A stretch of DNA of 64,000 nucleotides, taken from contig NC_081335.1 in NCBI RefSeq assembly GCF_022539665.2, forward strand, positions 4,898,001-4,962,000, in the 5' to 3' direction. This DNA is from Daphnia carinata (lineage: Eukaryota > Arthropoda > Branchiopoda > Diplostraca > Daphniidae). The position numbers and the translations under genes are program-made. The notes beneath the pieces were generated by a model, which searched no databases, was not told the DNA's origin, and saw only the letters and a program-made list of their open reading frames with translations. Below, one piece after another: positions 26,301 through 38,955 of the stretch (position 1 is the stretch's first letter; every line of letters starts with the position of its first letter).

Positions 26301-29300
26301 TCAAACAGTGTTTCAATGATGTGTTTTTAGTTCCTCACAAAATGTATATGTACCAATATACTGTTGCGACCGATGGACAATCGGCTACCGCACTTCCCAG
26401 TTCCGGCCTGTCCGCCGCTTACTCGACCTGTGCGATCTCCGTTGAATAGGACGACGTCGCTCCACGCAACTTTCCAAGTCATGGACGCTATTTCTGCTTC
26501 CTCTTTGTAATGCCTTCGACGTAGGGTTATTACGTAACATTTAGAAGAAAAAAAAAGAAGAAAAAAACATTTACAAAAATCAGAATAGCAACTGATTAAT
26601 AGGCAATAGATTGGGGTGCAATGTGCAATGAAAAGGCATGAGATCCATTGACGTTCATCAGCGGTACTAAACATTTGCATATATATTAACAGATAAGAAG
26701 CATACAAAGCAAAACACAATCGTCCGTTCGTAGAAAGGGACCCAAGGAGTCGAGAAGAAAAAGCACGCAAAAAAAAAAAAAATCAGCCATCAGAAAAAGC
26801 CAAATATTATAGTCCGTCATCTATTACAACTTTGTTTTGTCTGCCTCCATAATCGGTTGTTGTACAGCTTTCGGGACGAATAAATAAACAACTTCTCCTT
26901 GTTTACGTATCTTGCCTTTCGACTTGTTTATCAAATATCATGCTTGTATATATATAACGTTAAGTTGTAAGGTTTGCTATCAATTTTGGGAATTGTAAAC
27001 TTTTACGAGCTATAAAGATTTTGTGGTAACAAGCTGCAATATAAGCAATCGTATCTTTCCGGGGGGAAAGTGTTGAATTAAAATTTAAAAAACGCAAATT
27101 GCAATCTCTCTTCTTAGCTTATCAATTTTTTGTGACGAACTTAACGGTGTCATTTGTCGGGGGGGTTGAAGGGAGTCGGTTTGCGTGCCCCCCCTCCCCT
27201 TCAGCTTTGTCCCCAACCACATTAACACAATTGAGTTTCGTTTTAGATTGAAGTTTCGCTCCGGATGCATTACTGAGAGAACTCAATTGATGCCAAGGTC
27301 AATCAATCAAGTAAATCAATCAAAGGCTTCCTTCAGATGAGAGTGGCATTTTCAAAGAAAGGTGATAAAGAGAAGAAAAGCAAACGAGCAAAATAAAATA
27401 TGAGGGCAGAAAGCGAGTGGCTTGATGGAACTGTGTTTTTAGTAACAACGTCTAAAACAAGAAAACGTAAAATAAAAAGCAAGCTAAAAAAAAAAATTCG
27501 AATGATTTGTTTACCGATAAATGAATGCTGATGTGATGATGAGGACTACAACGACGGATGACAGCACTATGGTGATGATCGCGTAAATGGCCGTAGCTAC
27601 AACAAAATCAGAGTAAAAAAAAAAAAAATACAAAACAAAATTTAGAATTGCTGTGTAAAAAGATCGTCGTCATTTTTCGATTATTCATCCCGTTTGAGTC
27701 ACGATTCCCGGAAACTAAAATGCACGACATCTACAGGTGGCATATTCGTCCCGCAAACATCCATCCCGAAATTGCTTGCCCACCAGTACTCACCAGCATC
27801 ATTCCCGCCATCTTCCCGCAAGAAAATGCAATTTTATCGTGAACGTGAAAGAAATAAAAAAATCCGAATAGCACATTCACGAGGATGAAATCCAATATCC
27901 CTCGGCCATTAATAATGCAAACATACTGAATCACTTAAAAAAAAAAACAAGAACAAAACAAATACATTTTTGGACACCATGTTTGGGCCAGCCAATCTAA
28001 ATATGAAAAATTCACGAAGCATGCCTGACTATTTATCGAGGTCAAAGCTTACTTTCATCAGGGCATTTTTTATTGTCGAATCCACAGGTAGGCGTATCCG
28101 GAGGAGGGCCGTTTCTATCTCCTGCCCAGTGAATGCGACGACCTGGAACATCAACCAACTGCTTCGATACGCCGTAATAGTTGGCCACTACCTACATGAA
28201 CGTGACAGAGCCGCAAATCAAATATTTCGTGAATCGTTCAGTTTTTAAGCCCAACGATAGAGGTCGACAAATGAATCGCTGAACTTATTGACGATAAATC
28301 ATTTACGTCCAAAGCCCGCTCTGGGGCTTCTGAATCGAATGCACACAATCGTGGCATATTAGCCGCCCATCGGGTAGTAGGACTCATTTCTTTTGATTGC
28401 GTTCAAAGTAATCAAGGAAAAATAAGTCGAGATCACGTACTGCATGTGTAGACGTTTTTATTGGTCGGCCGCGAGAACTCTTAGACAAATAAGACACACC
28501 CGCAAGCTCTCTCTCTGCGGCCATATTCTTTAAGAAAATCGTTGTCTATCTTGACATAAGGCCAAAATACCGCTGAAGAATCGATTTCTTTTTTCTTAAC
28601 GTGCCTTTTCTACTGCGGTCGTTCATTTTCAAACTATACGAAACGTGAAATCATTTACTTCCGGTGCAGGGTTTTATGTTAATGTAACCGAAAGGTAGCT
28701 ATTTTGTTCGCAGCTAAGAATAACCCAGTGCGTAGGCTTAGCAATTCCTAATTAACAGCTGACTCTAGCTTTCATGAATGCCATACAGTCTGGTTATTTT
28801 CTTTTGAATATTATTAGAGAAAACTAAGCGTGCACAGCACATGCCGGATTACACGAAGAGAGAGAAAAAGAAAGACGAAACTCTAGCTTTGATAATGAAG
28901 AAAATTACCTGAAAGACTCCTGTTACGGAATCCATATCGAGTAGGGAATAATCGGCATTGCGATCCCCGTTTTCGTCCATGCTGACGTTGCCGCTAATAC
29001 CTTTGAAAACACATTGTAGCATTAAAAGAGGATGAGAACGACAGAAGTTTAAGACTATAAGAAGGCTTATGCAAATAGATTGAAATGGAAATACTATCGT
29101 AGTGGATATCGATCACCGGCAGTCATACCCCCCCCGAAAGCCACATCTTTATTAAATTTAACAAGAAAAGGCGTTTCAACATGGCATAATGTGTTACGTA
29201 GCAACCCAAGATTTGATTATGTATGATCGATAAAGCCGTATGAAATGTCGAACGTTTTAAGGTGAGATGTAAAGGGAGGCGCTTTTGAAAGCATAGCTTT

Positions 29301-32300
29301 ACAAACGTCTACGTGAACTCTACGCTGGCTGTTCTATCGCGAATTGGGGGTGTTGATTCCATTCAGTATACGTGACCGCCATACACAGTTTGATGGTCCA
29401 TTTCGTTGGCTTCCGGTGGGTCCCTGAATTATGATTATTATTTTTAGCTGTCGCAATAAAGCAAGGAAACGGTCACGATCTCTTATTGCATTCTCGGCCG
29501 TCCCTCAAACTCACGTCCGAGAATAACAGAACGAGTCTCTCAGTTCCCGCTGGAACGTGATGTATTGCGATGATCTATCTCAAGGCTATGTATATGCCCA
29601 ACTGCTGCTTTTTTTTACTAAGGTAACTAGGCAGGCACAATTTTCGCTGCCTTGTTCTCTAGTGTCTCTCCTGGTGTTTGGCTTCCCAGTGGAGCTATAT
29701 TCGTGACCGAAACTCAATCAGCAGAAGAAAAACAAAGGCGACCTCACGGTCTTCGAAACGTGGCGCAAAGTCGAATTCATCAGTGTTGATTAAAAGACTA
29801 TAAACGCTCCGACTGCAAATCCTGTAAATTGTGTTTGGCTTTCTGTTTTTATGAGATGTTAATCTAACGGAGGCATTAACGGGCAATCCATCAGAATGGT
29901 TCAAGATGGCCGAGGCCAATGATTGAGATAATACCGACAAACGTGCGGCCCCACATGCGCGAAGTGATGGCCGTCCCATTGGACACGTTCCCGCCGGCCG
30001 CCAGGGTCTCGTTCAAGGCCTGTATTATCAAACAAAGCGCTTTTATATATCCAAACAGGAACTTCATATAGACTCGTAGAAGCACCGAAATAGAAATGAC
30101 TTTGCTAGCGTACGATAGCGTAGAGGAGGACGGCCTCGTGAAATGCGGCAACAAACGGATTGACGGGATCCTCGTCGTAAGTGTAGTTGAACTCGTCGCG
30201 GGCGATGCGTTTCACCTCGTCGCTGAAATCGCGGTATTGCTCTGTATCCGGGACCCTTGCCGACACGGTTAACAGTGCCTCCTGTATAAAATATATTCGA
30301 TATCATCGCGAATTAAATGATTCACGTTGCATATACTACACTCAACACGCACGAACTTACGTAGGCTCTTCGTGATCGATTATTCTGTGCCTCCGTGTCG
30401 CTCTTGCTGTACCAAGGCTTGAGGGTCGCGTTATTGCTATTTTAGACCATAAACACAAATCATTCTAGCAAGAATCATTACTCCTCGCGTCAGGGAGTTT
30501 GAAAAGATACGCGATTTCATTAGCGGTTCATTGACGGAGATTTAGATGGACAGCAAAACTTCGTGCATACCTACACAGCGTAATGTAATTATAAAGAGTA
30601 AATCTAATGCGCAGTACTAGACAGTTACACATTGCCTGTCTAGGAAATTTATCGATGTCGGACAAGGTCTAATCGCCGTGAACGAGCATGACTGATTGAT
30701 GGCAGAACGTCATGATGCACACCGTTCGGGAAAGCTCACCAACGAGAGTAACAAGCCAAACACGTCGTCTTATAGTTTCGCTGTTTAGTCTATATTAGCT
30801 TGACAGTAGCCCAGGTAACCTTGTCGTTATTGCAAAAAATGACCGCAAGCTGCGCAAAGTTCGAATGGAACCCATTCACCGTTTTTTTTTGCCTTTCCTG
30901 TCAGCTTCTTTTCCTATTTGATTGGTAATGGTCGATTACCTGGGCAACGCGTGAGGAAATAGTATGCGCAGGAAAATAGGTGGATGGAGGGGGAAAAAAA
31001 AATTGCGGGAAGTAAATTGCAAAAAAAAAACTGTATAAGAAAACCTGTTGAGTAGTTCGATGTTGAAGAAGACGTACTCGCCGCTGGCCACCATGTTGAG
31101 CTCTTCGGCCGCCAGCATGATCTCTTTGATCTTGCGAGGCCCGGCGCACAGTACAATGACTATATATTGGGAAAAAAAAAAGAAGAAATAAGTCCACCCG
31201 GAAGAATAGTTCCATAACGACAAATAAAAAAAGCGATCCAATTTCAAAGTGTACAAAAAAAAGAATAATGGGAGTATGACATAATTAAACGTCACATCTA
31301 TATAGGAAGCAGTATGGTAGAAAAAAGATAGGAAGTTCGGAGCCGATCATTTGTCGACGTCTTTGGCGGGCAATGAATGTGACATATTATACATCGCGAA
31401 AGAAAAGAACACAAAGTGATAGCTTTAAAAAGAAAAAAGAATGGAGTAAGGAAGACTCACTCCGCGAGCGTTCGCCAATGTGCAGGAGCAGTTGGGTGAA
31501 GTTGACACTGCCGTTAGTCTCGTCGAAACTCTTGTGCACCGACTTGTGTCCCTGTTTGTCCAGTTGGCCGTAAACGGCCGCCAATGCGAAATAACACGGA
31601 GAATTGCCCGCACTCTTACCGACGTCGTGATTGTGGTACAGCATGCCCACCACACGCCAATCAAACCGCGCCAATATTTGAACCATGACCGCCCCCACTT
31701 CCCTAAGATCAAATCCTTTATTATTAAAGGTGATCTTTTTTTCAATTTCTTGATATTTGCAATTAAAAAAACAAAACAAGTGGTAGGTCTTTTGAGCTAA
31801 CAAAACCATCTGGTCATTCGTATCGTTAATGCATTCGTCTTATACAACCTGTAAGAGCCCATCATTCTCGTTAGAAGTGGATAGTTGGGCTGTTTGTGAC
31901 TGAAACCGTCCGCCTGGGCGGCAGCTGTTAGGAGCGGAATGTTCCATACACCGGCGTACTTGGCCACGGGTGATATGACGTACTCGCAGACGGGACCCAG
32001 GAACACATCTGTACACGACACATTCACGTAAGAATTGCTTCCCTTTTCTCACAAACGCTTTCCACAAACCAATCAAATTATGTTACTGACGGACGATGAA
32101 TGGAATTGGTCACTTATGGGACATGTAAAAAAGCTCTGAGGTCGCTACACTTACTTAAATGCTTGGGTTTATTTACACAGAATCGAATAGCTTACGCGTT
32201 TCGCTAGAAAATCTGAGAGTGTCATAGAATAGTTTATAAATGTCATATTTTACGTCGGCGTTGCACAGCATCATGTAGAGGATTTAACTCTTAAAATATT

Positions 32301-34203
32301 TCGTGTGAATATTTAATGTGAAAAGGGTCGTTAAAAGCAGCAAAGTAGGTCAAGCCCAAGTTTTTAGAAAAGAACTAAAACATTGCGGAAAAAAAAAATC
32401 AGATGCACGTTAGTACATCCATAGCCCCATATACTCTTGACAACTGGCAATAAGGACACACATGTATACGTTCTGTGGGAACCGTTTAGCAATCTGGAAG
32501 AAGATTGGGATGCAATCTTCTGACGATTCTATTATAGACTCATTTTAGGTTGAAAAGGCAAAGCAACAGGCTGACTGATGTTAATTGCGTAGGTGCTTTC
32601 AAAGCGAACAAAAGGCAGATTTGAAACGCTCTCAACCAGGATTCTATTTACGACACAGAGTACAGCCATTTTTTTTTACTTTCCCTCTGGATCAAGGATT
32701 TAGCGATAAGCAATTTTTTTTTCTTTTAAAAGCTTCAGCGTACCCTTAACCTATTTTGGGGGCACTACGAATGGGTTGCTGAACCAAGCAAAGATTCTGA
32801 TTGGGTTTTGTGACGTATATAATAATCAATATGCCAACAGATATGTGAATACAAGTCATTAGTAAGTAGTGCCTACAGCTTAATGTTTGACTATGTCAAA
32901 GATGAATTCAGAACTGCTGATTACAAGTGAATGGCGCATCAATTAAAAAATTCCATCTCAGTATTCGTGTATAAGAAAACCAAATGAAACGCTAGCAAAC
33001 TAGGCACAACCTTACGGCCCCCTATAACGAACTGCTGGGATTTAGGACAGTTGTGCTGATTGGCACCCTTACCCAATTTACCTCGCGTATTTAGTGACCG
33101 TACCAAATAAACCCAGTACATCTCAGGAGAATTTCTTTTTACGGCCACATAATCAACGATGCCTACAGCTCAACTGGTAACAGAGGAACTTATAAAGTAA
33201 ACAGATGTTGTTGCCTCAGTTTCTGGCAAGAGCCCATTTCGCTTGAAAAGTGTTTTTGTTTCTCCTTCGAAGAAAGTTCGCCGCCCTGTTTTTATACACA
33301 CACACGCAAGAACAAACAAACCAACGCAAGAGCTCTTCCACGTGTCACAACTTCCTTCTACCAATATAAATAAGAAAATATCTCTAGATCAATTTGTAAG
33401 AGACGTAAAAAAATAATTTTTCTTGCTTTCGTATCGTTCTAGTGGTGGTACCATATGAAATGTTTACAAATTAAAACAAAAAAAAAAACTGCGTATGTTG
33501 CCGGCGCACTTCTTATGCAAAACTGTCTACACCCCAAACGCCGCAAGGTGAAGCACGTACACGAGCATAACTAGAATCGAAAGGAAACAGGACCAAACCG
33601 AGGGAATGACAATTGATTAAAAAAAAAAAAGAAAAAAGATTTAGGACCTAGAGATTTGTTATTGTAAAGGCCGACTGCTTCTAGAGGTCCGTAGATGGAG
33701 GAGCAGTTTGAGTCACGATCGATAATTTGAATTTTCCAGCCAGGCAGCGGGCCATTGTTGCTGCCGTTTGTATTGCTACTACTCCGTTCAATGGTCCTGG
33801 CGGCCAGAGTGATGGCCGGAAGGATTTTGAAGAGCGAGAATTGATGTCGAGGATCTTTGGGAGCCAAGACGGCCAGCCGTAACACTTTAGACTGCGATGC
33901 GAATCTGGGCTGCCTGCCATGTCGATGGTAACCAGAAGGAAGAACCTTGACGGTTGATGGCGATCCTGCCGAAGAAGTTGAAGACCAACCTTCCAATCCG
34001 GAGGATGGATTGACGGACCGGAAATGATGAATCGAAAACTGTTCGGATGGTACCGTCGCTTGGAAACGGCTGACGCGATTGGGTCGGCTGAATTCATGGC
34101 GCACAGAATCTGGACGTTGGATTGCAACCGTCATCGTCACAACGAAAGCAATTAATACGACGCTGATGTTCCCGACGAGTGTCAATGTTAAAACAGTTCT
34201 CAT
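14391..34203 (-). CDS. receptor (membrane) guanylate cyclase, natriuretic peptide receptor type
   Basis: Single-pass receptor that makes cGMP from GTP. Twenty-three exons give 1178 aa: 34203-33648, 32008-31849, 31702-31461, 31159-31045, 30436-30361, 30281-30114, 30019-29935, 29000-28909, 28191-28053, 27596-27515, 26513-26354, 26183-26109, 25862-25785, 25645-25469, 24937-24760, 24178-24023, 17427-17247, 16191-16042, 15567-15444, 15244-15176, 15062-14789, 14702-14611, 14498-14391. Order: hydrophobic N-terminal leader; unusual linker to about residue 110; ANF-receptor ligand-binding domain ending with [19 protein letters not shown]; membrane segment at about 545-571; kinase-homology domain with VAVKAI and TDFGL, but HGNLKSSN in place of the catalytic HRD, so a pseudokinase; dimerisation helix ([18 protein letters not shown]); cyclase domain with [18 protein letters not shown] (Glu) and MPRYCLFGD (Cys), the GTP-selecting residues of true guanylate cyclases. 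The last intron uses a GC donor. Closest by eye to NPR1/NPR2; the ligand is unknown. Confidence 0.96.
17428..24022. other. 6.6 kb intron of the guanylate cyclase gene
   Basis: This is the largest intron of the gene, separating two exons of the kinase-homology domain. Apart from one exon-like segment at about 22191-22467 it shows AT-rich sequence with scattered short open frames and no recognised transposon. Confidence 0.6.
22191..22467 (-). other. candidate first coding exon nested in a guanylate cyclase intron
   Basis: A minus-strand ATG at 22467 in good start context (GGCGATGGCC) opens a frame of about 92 codons before a possible GT donor near 22190. Base composition is clearly more GC-rich than the surrounding intron. 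The peptide starts [19 protein letters not shown] and has repeated Ser-Pro motifs ([16 protein letters not shown]). I do not recognise the family. The donor phase (2) does not match the next guanylate cyclase exon (phase 1), so it is unlikely to be an alternative start of that gene and may instead belong to a nested transcript. No partner exon was identified. Confidence 0.3.
32009..33647. other. first intron of the guanylate cyclase gene
   Basis: AT-rich intron separating the leader/linker exon from the rest of the ligand-binding domain. No coding sequence or repeat family was recognised. A segment near 33156-33180 loosely resembles the start of a tRNA but lacks a B box. Confidence 0.6.
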
Positions 34204-37200
34204 TTTGAGGCACTCTTTTTGTGTCTATTTCACTTGAATAGATCGCCAAGAGACGTCAACACACACACACAAAAAATTGGCTTCGCAAAAAGAAAAGCGG
34301 TCGTGCGTCGCAAAGTGTCACTCAAAACCAAGACCCATTTCTATGGGAACCCTTTTCTCTCGAATAGTCGCTCCTTGAGATTTCTTCAACTGAATACGAA
34401 AGAAAAAGAAAAAAATAGTTAGATTATGTGATTTAAAAAAATGTTTGCTTCACTTTAACAAATGAACTGTCGTCATCAAACACAGAACGATCCTCTAGCC
34501 ACCCATCATTCCCTCTCGTTTGTTCAATTGCTATACGGTGTTTGGTACTCTTTAGCCGCAAAGTTAATAACGTACGTCACTTTCACGTCTTTACTATACG
34601 CTCCCTCTCCAGAGACGGCTGTGTGTACAGGTCTAGTGTTCTCGAGTTGCTAGCTAATAATATCTCTTTTGCCACTTTGGCTCTTATTGCAAAGTCGATG
34701 ATTGGAAAAGAAGTCAAGAACCCCTGACGTAATGATGCCAAACTTCTATCAAACCATTCGCGACTCTATACGAAATTCAGATCTTTTCCTTTTTAAACAA
34801 TGAGGGAAAAAATGGGAGACAAGGCAAGGATACGGCCAGGAGTTGAAACGAAAAAAAAAAAGAAATCCTACACAATATCCTCGTAGCGCACGCTGAAGCA
34901 CGAACGATTCACGTGAATAGCTCCTTGTTGATTCTGCTATGTTATACGAAGCTTTTAGTTCTTTCTAGACCTATTTTTATCAGAGTACCGATGTATACAG
35001 ATCATAGAACGTTGCTACAAAAAAACCAAGCTCTATAATTCTTATTTCATCTACTCCATTTATCTTTTCTTTTCTTTTTTTTTTTTTTTTGGCTCAGGTT
35101 TATACAACTTGCTCGATTGCGTCCGGCATTGAAGTGGAGGCAATTGATTTGACGAAGGAACGAATTTTTAAAATATTCACGACATAATCAATATTAGAAA
35201 AGCAGATGCGATTGGTCTTGTTTTCTCTTTGACGCGCATCGAGTTTTGTGTTACGGTCGATTAATTCAAGTTGATAGACAGCAAGTGTATGGTAGAGGAC
35301 AATGGTAGATCATCGAAGGATGCCTGAATGACAAACAAAATGGCTTCTAGGCATGAATAAAAGATTGCTACTTGTTCCGCATTCACAGCGGCAGACAATA
35401 ACATCACGTCAGCATATCAAGTAGCGAAAAAGAAAAAGAAAAACTACGGCAATCGAAGAAATTCGAAATTTAACCACTGTCTCTTCCAACTTCTATACTT
35501 TTCCTCCCCATTTCCTGATGTTCAAACACGGGGGGGAGAGCCAAAAACATTGTAATTCCCTATAGTTGCGTGGCAATTACTGAAAACGGGAAGCAAAAAT
35601 ATTGCCTACGTGTGCTGCTCCACCAAAAGAAACGCCATTCCATTTAAGAGGATTCCGAGAATCTAAAGTCTGAATTCATTAGGGGTGGAGAAAAGAACAC
35701 AATTCGCTATGACGTACTGCCTATGTCAATATGTCATTATCCCACTATGACACACGCACAATTTCGAGTTCTTTTAACATAGTTGCTGGCACTGGGATAT
35801 CAATCTTGCTACACTCACAAAAGGATCAAGAAAAAGAAAAAAAAGAAAAAGAAATGCAGCTAAAAGAAACCTTCTTTATTACTATAGATGTGAAATGAGC
35901 AACGTGACAACGTCAGAAAACCCGGATAAACTAGATGTGTTTGCGGACGGGACCAGTTGATCCAGTCGCAGATGAAGTACTGACGGGCTGGGCACAAAAT
36001 GTACCCACAAGAACCTCAAACAGACAACTTGCCGTGAGAGAAACGCGAGAAATATATAAAGACAGAGAATAAGAACAGCGCAGGCGGGTGCCGATTTCCT
36101 GCGTCTACCGTGGGATCTCAACAGTGCGTCCCTATTCTCCAACAACGGCGAACATGCAAGCGCATGCATACCGGTTGACAGCCAAACGATTCCTTCATCA
36201 TACCGTCCAATGAAGCCTGCACGAAACAGGCAAAAAGAAAATTAAATCCTTTCACCATTACAGCCTTGCCTTATAATATAGAGGCGATCGATAAGCTGAT
36301 TATGCACTGCTGTGTAGATTAAGTGGTATGTATACACAGAGGTTTCGTCATACAGTGAGCCACGGAGCAAAGACAAATAGAATTACGGCATAAGAATAAG
36401 GGCACGAGATCACCAGCAATTGCATCAAAGCGCATAATTTGTTTTGTTTCTTCCAGGCATGGAACGTTGTTCCATTAAGTATTATCCTCTTGAAACCAGT
36501 GGAATCGATACAAATTATCATTCAACCCAACGATAAATCGTCGAATTGCACCACGTATCACGTAAACCTTTGAAGAAGACACAAGATTGATTGGCGATGT
36601 TGTCTTGTATCCATTCATCCATGTTCCAAGCTCATTTTTTATCCAGAACTTTTGAGGTTGAAAACACCAGTTGGCGAAGTGGTTAGTTAAATAGCAGATA
36701 TCAATCAACTTTAAACCTTTCAGCATTTCTGTACATACATTTTCTTCTGTTTCTTTCCCGTTCAACTAAACTACATCGTTTTTAAGGGGACAAAAAACGT
36801 TTGAACGACAACAATTTAGAAAAGAATTAAAAGGTTAAAATACGTTAACGGATTGGGGTTATCCTTTTATGAATCGGAAAAGATGGCAACTGTTGCACGG
36901 GTACCTCGCCCTTCGAAAGTTGCTCACAATAACGAGGGCAACGGGTAAAATGTAAGTATCGAAAGAACATTGACTTAGCAGTTGCCTTTTTGCTTTATTG
37001 AAGAAGAGAAAAGAATCAAAACTCGAACTTTTTAAGCAAGAAGCCAAGTTGATGTTATATAGCCAACTGATAATGAAGAAAGGTTTCGCTATCACTACGA
37101 ATAGGGCAACCGAACGCAACTTGCATCTAAGTATATCTATTCATCCACGTACATATTCCTGCGTCACGTTTGATGCGTTTCCCAGTCAGCCATCAGAAAC

Positions 37201-37541
37201 CGAAGTTTTCTTTGTTTAACTACATTTTGGCATAAGGGGAAATCGAAAACTCGGTGTAAAACACGATGTGCACACACACAGCACACTTCATTAACGATTC
37301 CCCAACTTCCAAACTGACGTTTTCTTTTGTTGTCAAATGGCATGAACCGTATATGGACAGGAAATGCATTGAAAGACGCATTCAACTGTATGGCAATATA
37401 CCTTCATGTGCTTTCGTTTTCAGGTAGAACGTGAATTCAAGTGTTCAGTGCTTTGTGACATTTCCTTTTGTAGATAACATTCACGTTGCAGCCGATCATT
37501 GTCTTGTCCTCTGATAATCCAATAAAAAAAAATTTAACTAC
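34204..37541. other. gene-poor region upstream of the guanylate cyclase
   Basis: Should contain the promoter and 5' untranslated region of the minus-strand guanylate cyclase. Only short open frames occur. The most protein-like is the minus-strand frame at 36475-36765, which has no ATG at its start. No repeat family or RNA gene was recognised. Confidence 0.5.
36475..36765 (-). other. open frame of unknown nature
   Basis: Ninety-six open codons with an unbiased, protein-like composition (for example FWIKNELGTWMNGYKTT). It starts at a TTG directly after a TAG that could be a splice acceptor, so if real it would be a terminal exon rather than a whole gene. No family recognised. It lies on the same strand as the exon-like segment at 37542-37720 and could be a downstream exon of the same unknown gene, but the phase link cannot be established. 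Confidence 0.2.
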
Positions 37542-37720
37542 CGAGATCTATCGCTTCGTTTGGACGACTGTGAACGACAATCTCCAACTGAGAATCAAAG
37601 CCTGAACCCATTTTGGGGCGACAAATGGAATTGCCGGGATTCATCGGATCAACGGCGCGTAGATAGCCTAGACCCGTTTCGTCATCCCGGAGGGCACAGT
37701 TGGTGCGCCGGCTTGCATTG
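37542..37720 (-). other. exon-like segment of an unknown gene
   Basis: An acceptor-like TTAG precedes 37720 and a donor-like G|GTAGTT follows 37542. One frame is open through the whole 179 bases and encodes about 59 residues with two cysteines and a mixed, folded-domain-like composition (fragments RDDETGLGYLRAVDP and CRPKMGSGFDSQLEI). The segment is more GC-rich than its flanks. The family is not recognised. It may be an exon of an undetected minus-strand gene or a relic related to the plus-strand ORF cluster just to its right. Confidence 0.3.
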
Positions 37721-38038
37721 CTAATTTAAACTTATCGCTGCAGACTTTACTAGAAAAAGAAACAAACAAAACAAAGCAAAATAAAAAGACAATTTAGCGG
37801 GACGTTCAGCACATGCCATTCCTAATTATTCAGATTCCAAAACGCCGTTACACTCGTTCGTGCCACAAAAACCCCAATCTACAATGAATAAATTCCATAA
37901 AATATGCTATGGTTGCAAGATGATGTGAGACAGGCCAGCTTATTTAAAATAGTACATCTTCAAAAAAATTTTTTTTTCTCATTCAGGTTACATAATGCGA
38001 ATTTTTCTTCGTAAAAAAACCCAACAGAGTCTCCCACA

Positions 38039-38200
38039 ATGCCGAATAAAAAAGTTGAAAGCGAAGAAAGTAGATATTATACGCCTAACATAAATCCTCC
38101 AGTGTATACAATAAAGTACAGAATTCTAGGAGCTCTCGATCATTTTGGCCCTAAACTAGCCGCACATGGGATCTGCAAGCTTATAGTATACGGCGACTAG
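38039..38200 (+). other. short ORF, first of an unexplained ORF cluster
   Basis: ATG to TAG, 53 aa, with a protein-like middle (YTIKYRILGALDHFG). It is followed within 20 bases by another open stretch in a different frame. No family is recognised. It could be the broken 5' part of a longer gene or a stand-alone small ORF. Confidence 0.3.
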
Positions 38201-38217
38201 ACTTTATGGAATTATAA

Positions 38218-38642
38218 CCAACGCACCCGCACACTTCTGATGCTGAGTTCTTAGAATGGGTGTCCGGTGCTTCGAAGCAAAATAGGGAGAACGATATTAG
38301 GCGTAGGGTTGGGGTCACAAATCATATTAATAATAGTGATATAATCCAGAAATATTATCGTCACGGGCACGAAACTTATTCCGTGACTCCAAGGTTACCA
38401 CCGCAAAAATGGGTAGACCTAGCAAATAATAGAAGGTTAGCAATAAAAATAAGTTGTAATTGCTCTTTAGCCGTAACTATTATACCAATAATAACCTCGA
38501 TTTTAACCAACAGCGTTTATGTACCGTTGACTGCGCTTACCTTGGTGATACATGCTCAAATCGAGTTGATACCCATCCGTTTTTTTGCGATGCAACACCT
38601 TACCATTTTGCTACCTTGGTGGTAAAATTGCTTGCATCCTAG
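38218..38642 (+). pseudogene. apparently frameshifted ORF in the unexplained cluster
   Basis: One frame is open from 38218, just after a TAA, to 38625. Its first ~80 codons look coding-like (RHGHETYSVTPRLPPQK). From about 38465 a second frame, ending in TAG at 38642, becomes the more protein-like one, with a run of cysteines and DFNQQRLCTVDC. The change of frame suggests an indel in a once-continuous gene. No introns fit the switch obviously. The family is unrecognised; a decayed viral-like or selfish-element gene is one possibility. Confidence 0.3.
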
Positions 38643-38676
38643 GCCCCAATCTGAGGTTCTTTCATGCACCCGTTAA

Positions 38677-38955
38677 ATGAGCGGTGGACCGAACGAAAAG
38701 ACGGCTGTAAATACCGTTATGGCAGAAGTTTTAAAGTTCCGAGTTGGCCGTCTAAACGCGAGAAAAATAACGGCTGCTGATGATAAACGATTTGGTGTTG
38801 CGGAGCAGGGTACGCTCAACACAAAAATTCATCAGTTTGCTAAAGATTTCATCTATGCTGGTAAAAAATTCAAAAGCTGTCACGCGTTAGTTTTCTTTTG
38901 TCGCAATAACCAGGCACGAATATATCATATTGTAACTTCTAACCACATTTCATAA
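38677..38955 (+). other. intact 92-aa ORF in the unexplained cluster
   Basis: ATG to TAA without interruption. The start codon shares an A with an upstream TAA (TAAATG), 34 bases after the previous frame ends. The product is basic and soluble-looking (TAVNTVMAEVLKFRVGR, KIHQFAKDFIYAGKKF). The close packing of ORFs without introns is unlike the host genes around it and resembles compact viral or element-like organisation. No family was recognised, so the origin is inference only. Confidence 0.35.

Noticed and set aside
33150-33230. tRNA-like start (cctacagctcaactggtaacag)
   Set aside because: It resembles an A box but there is no GGTTCRANNCC B box downstream and no acceptor stem can be formed.
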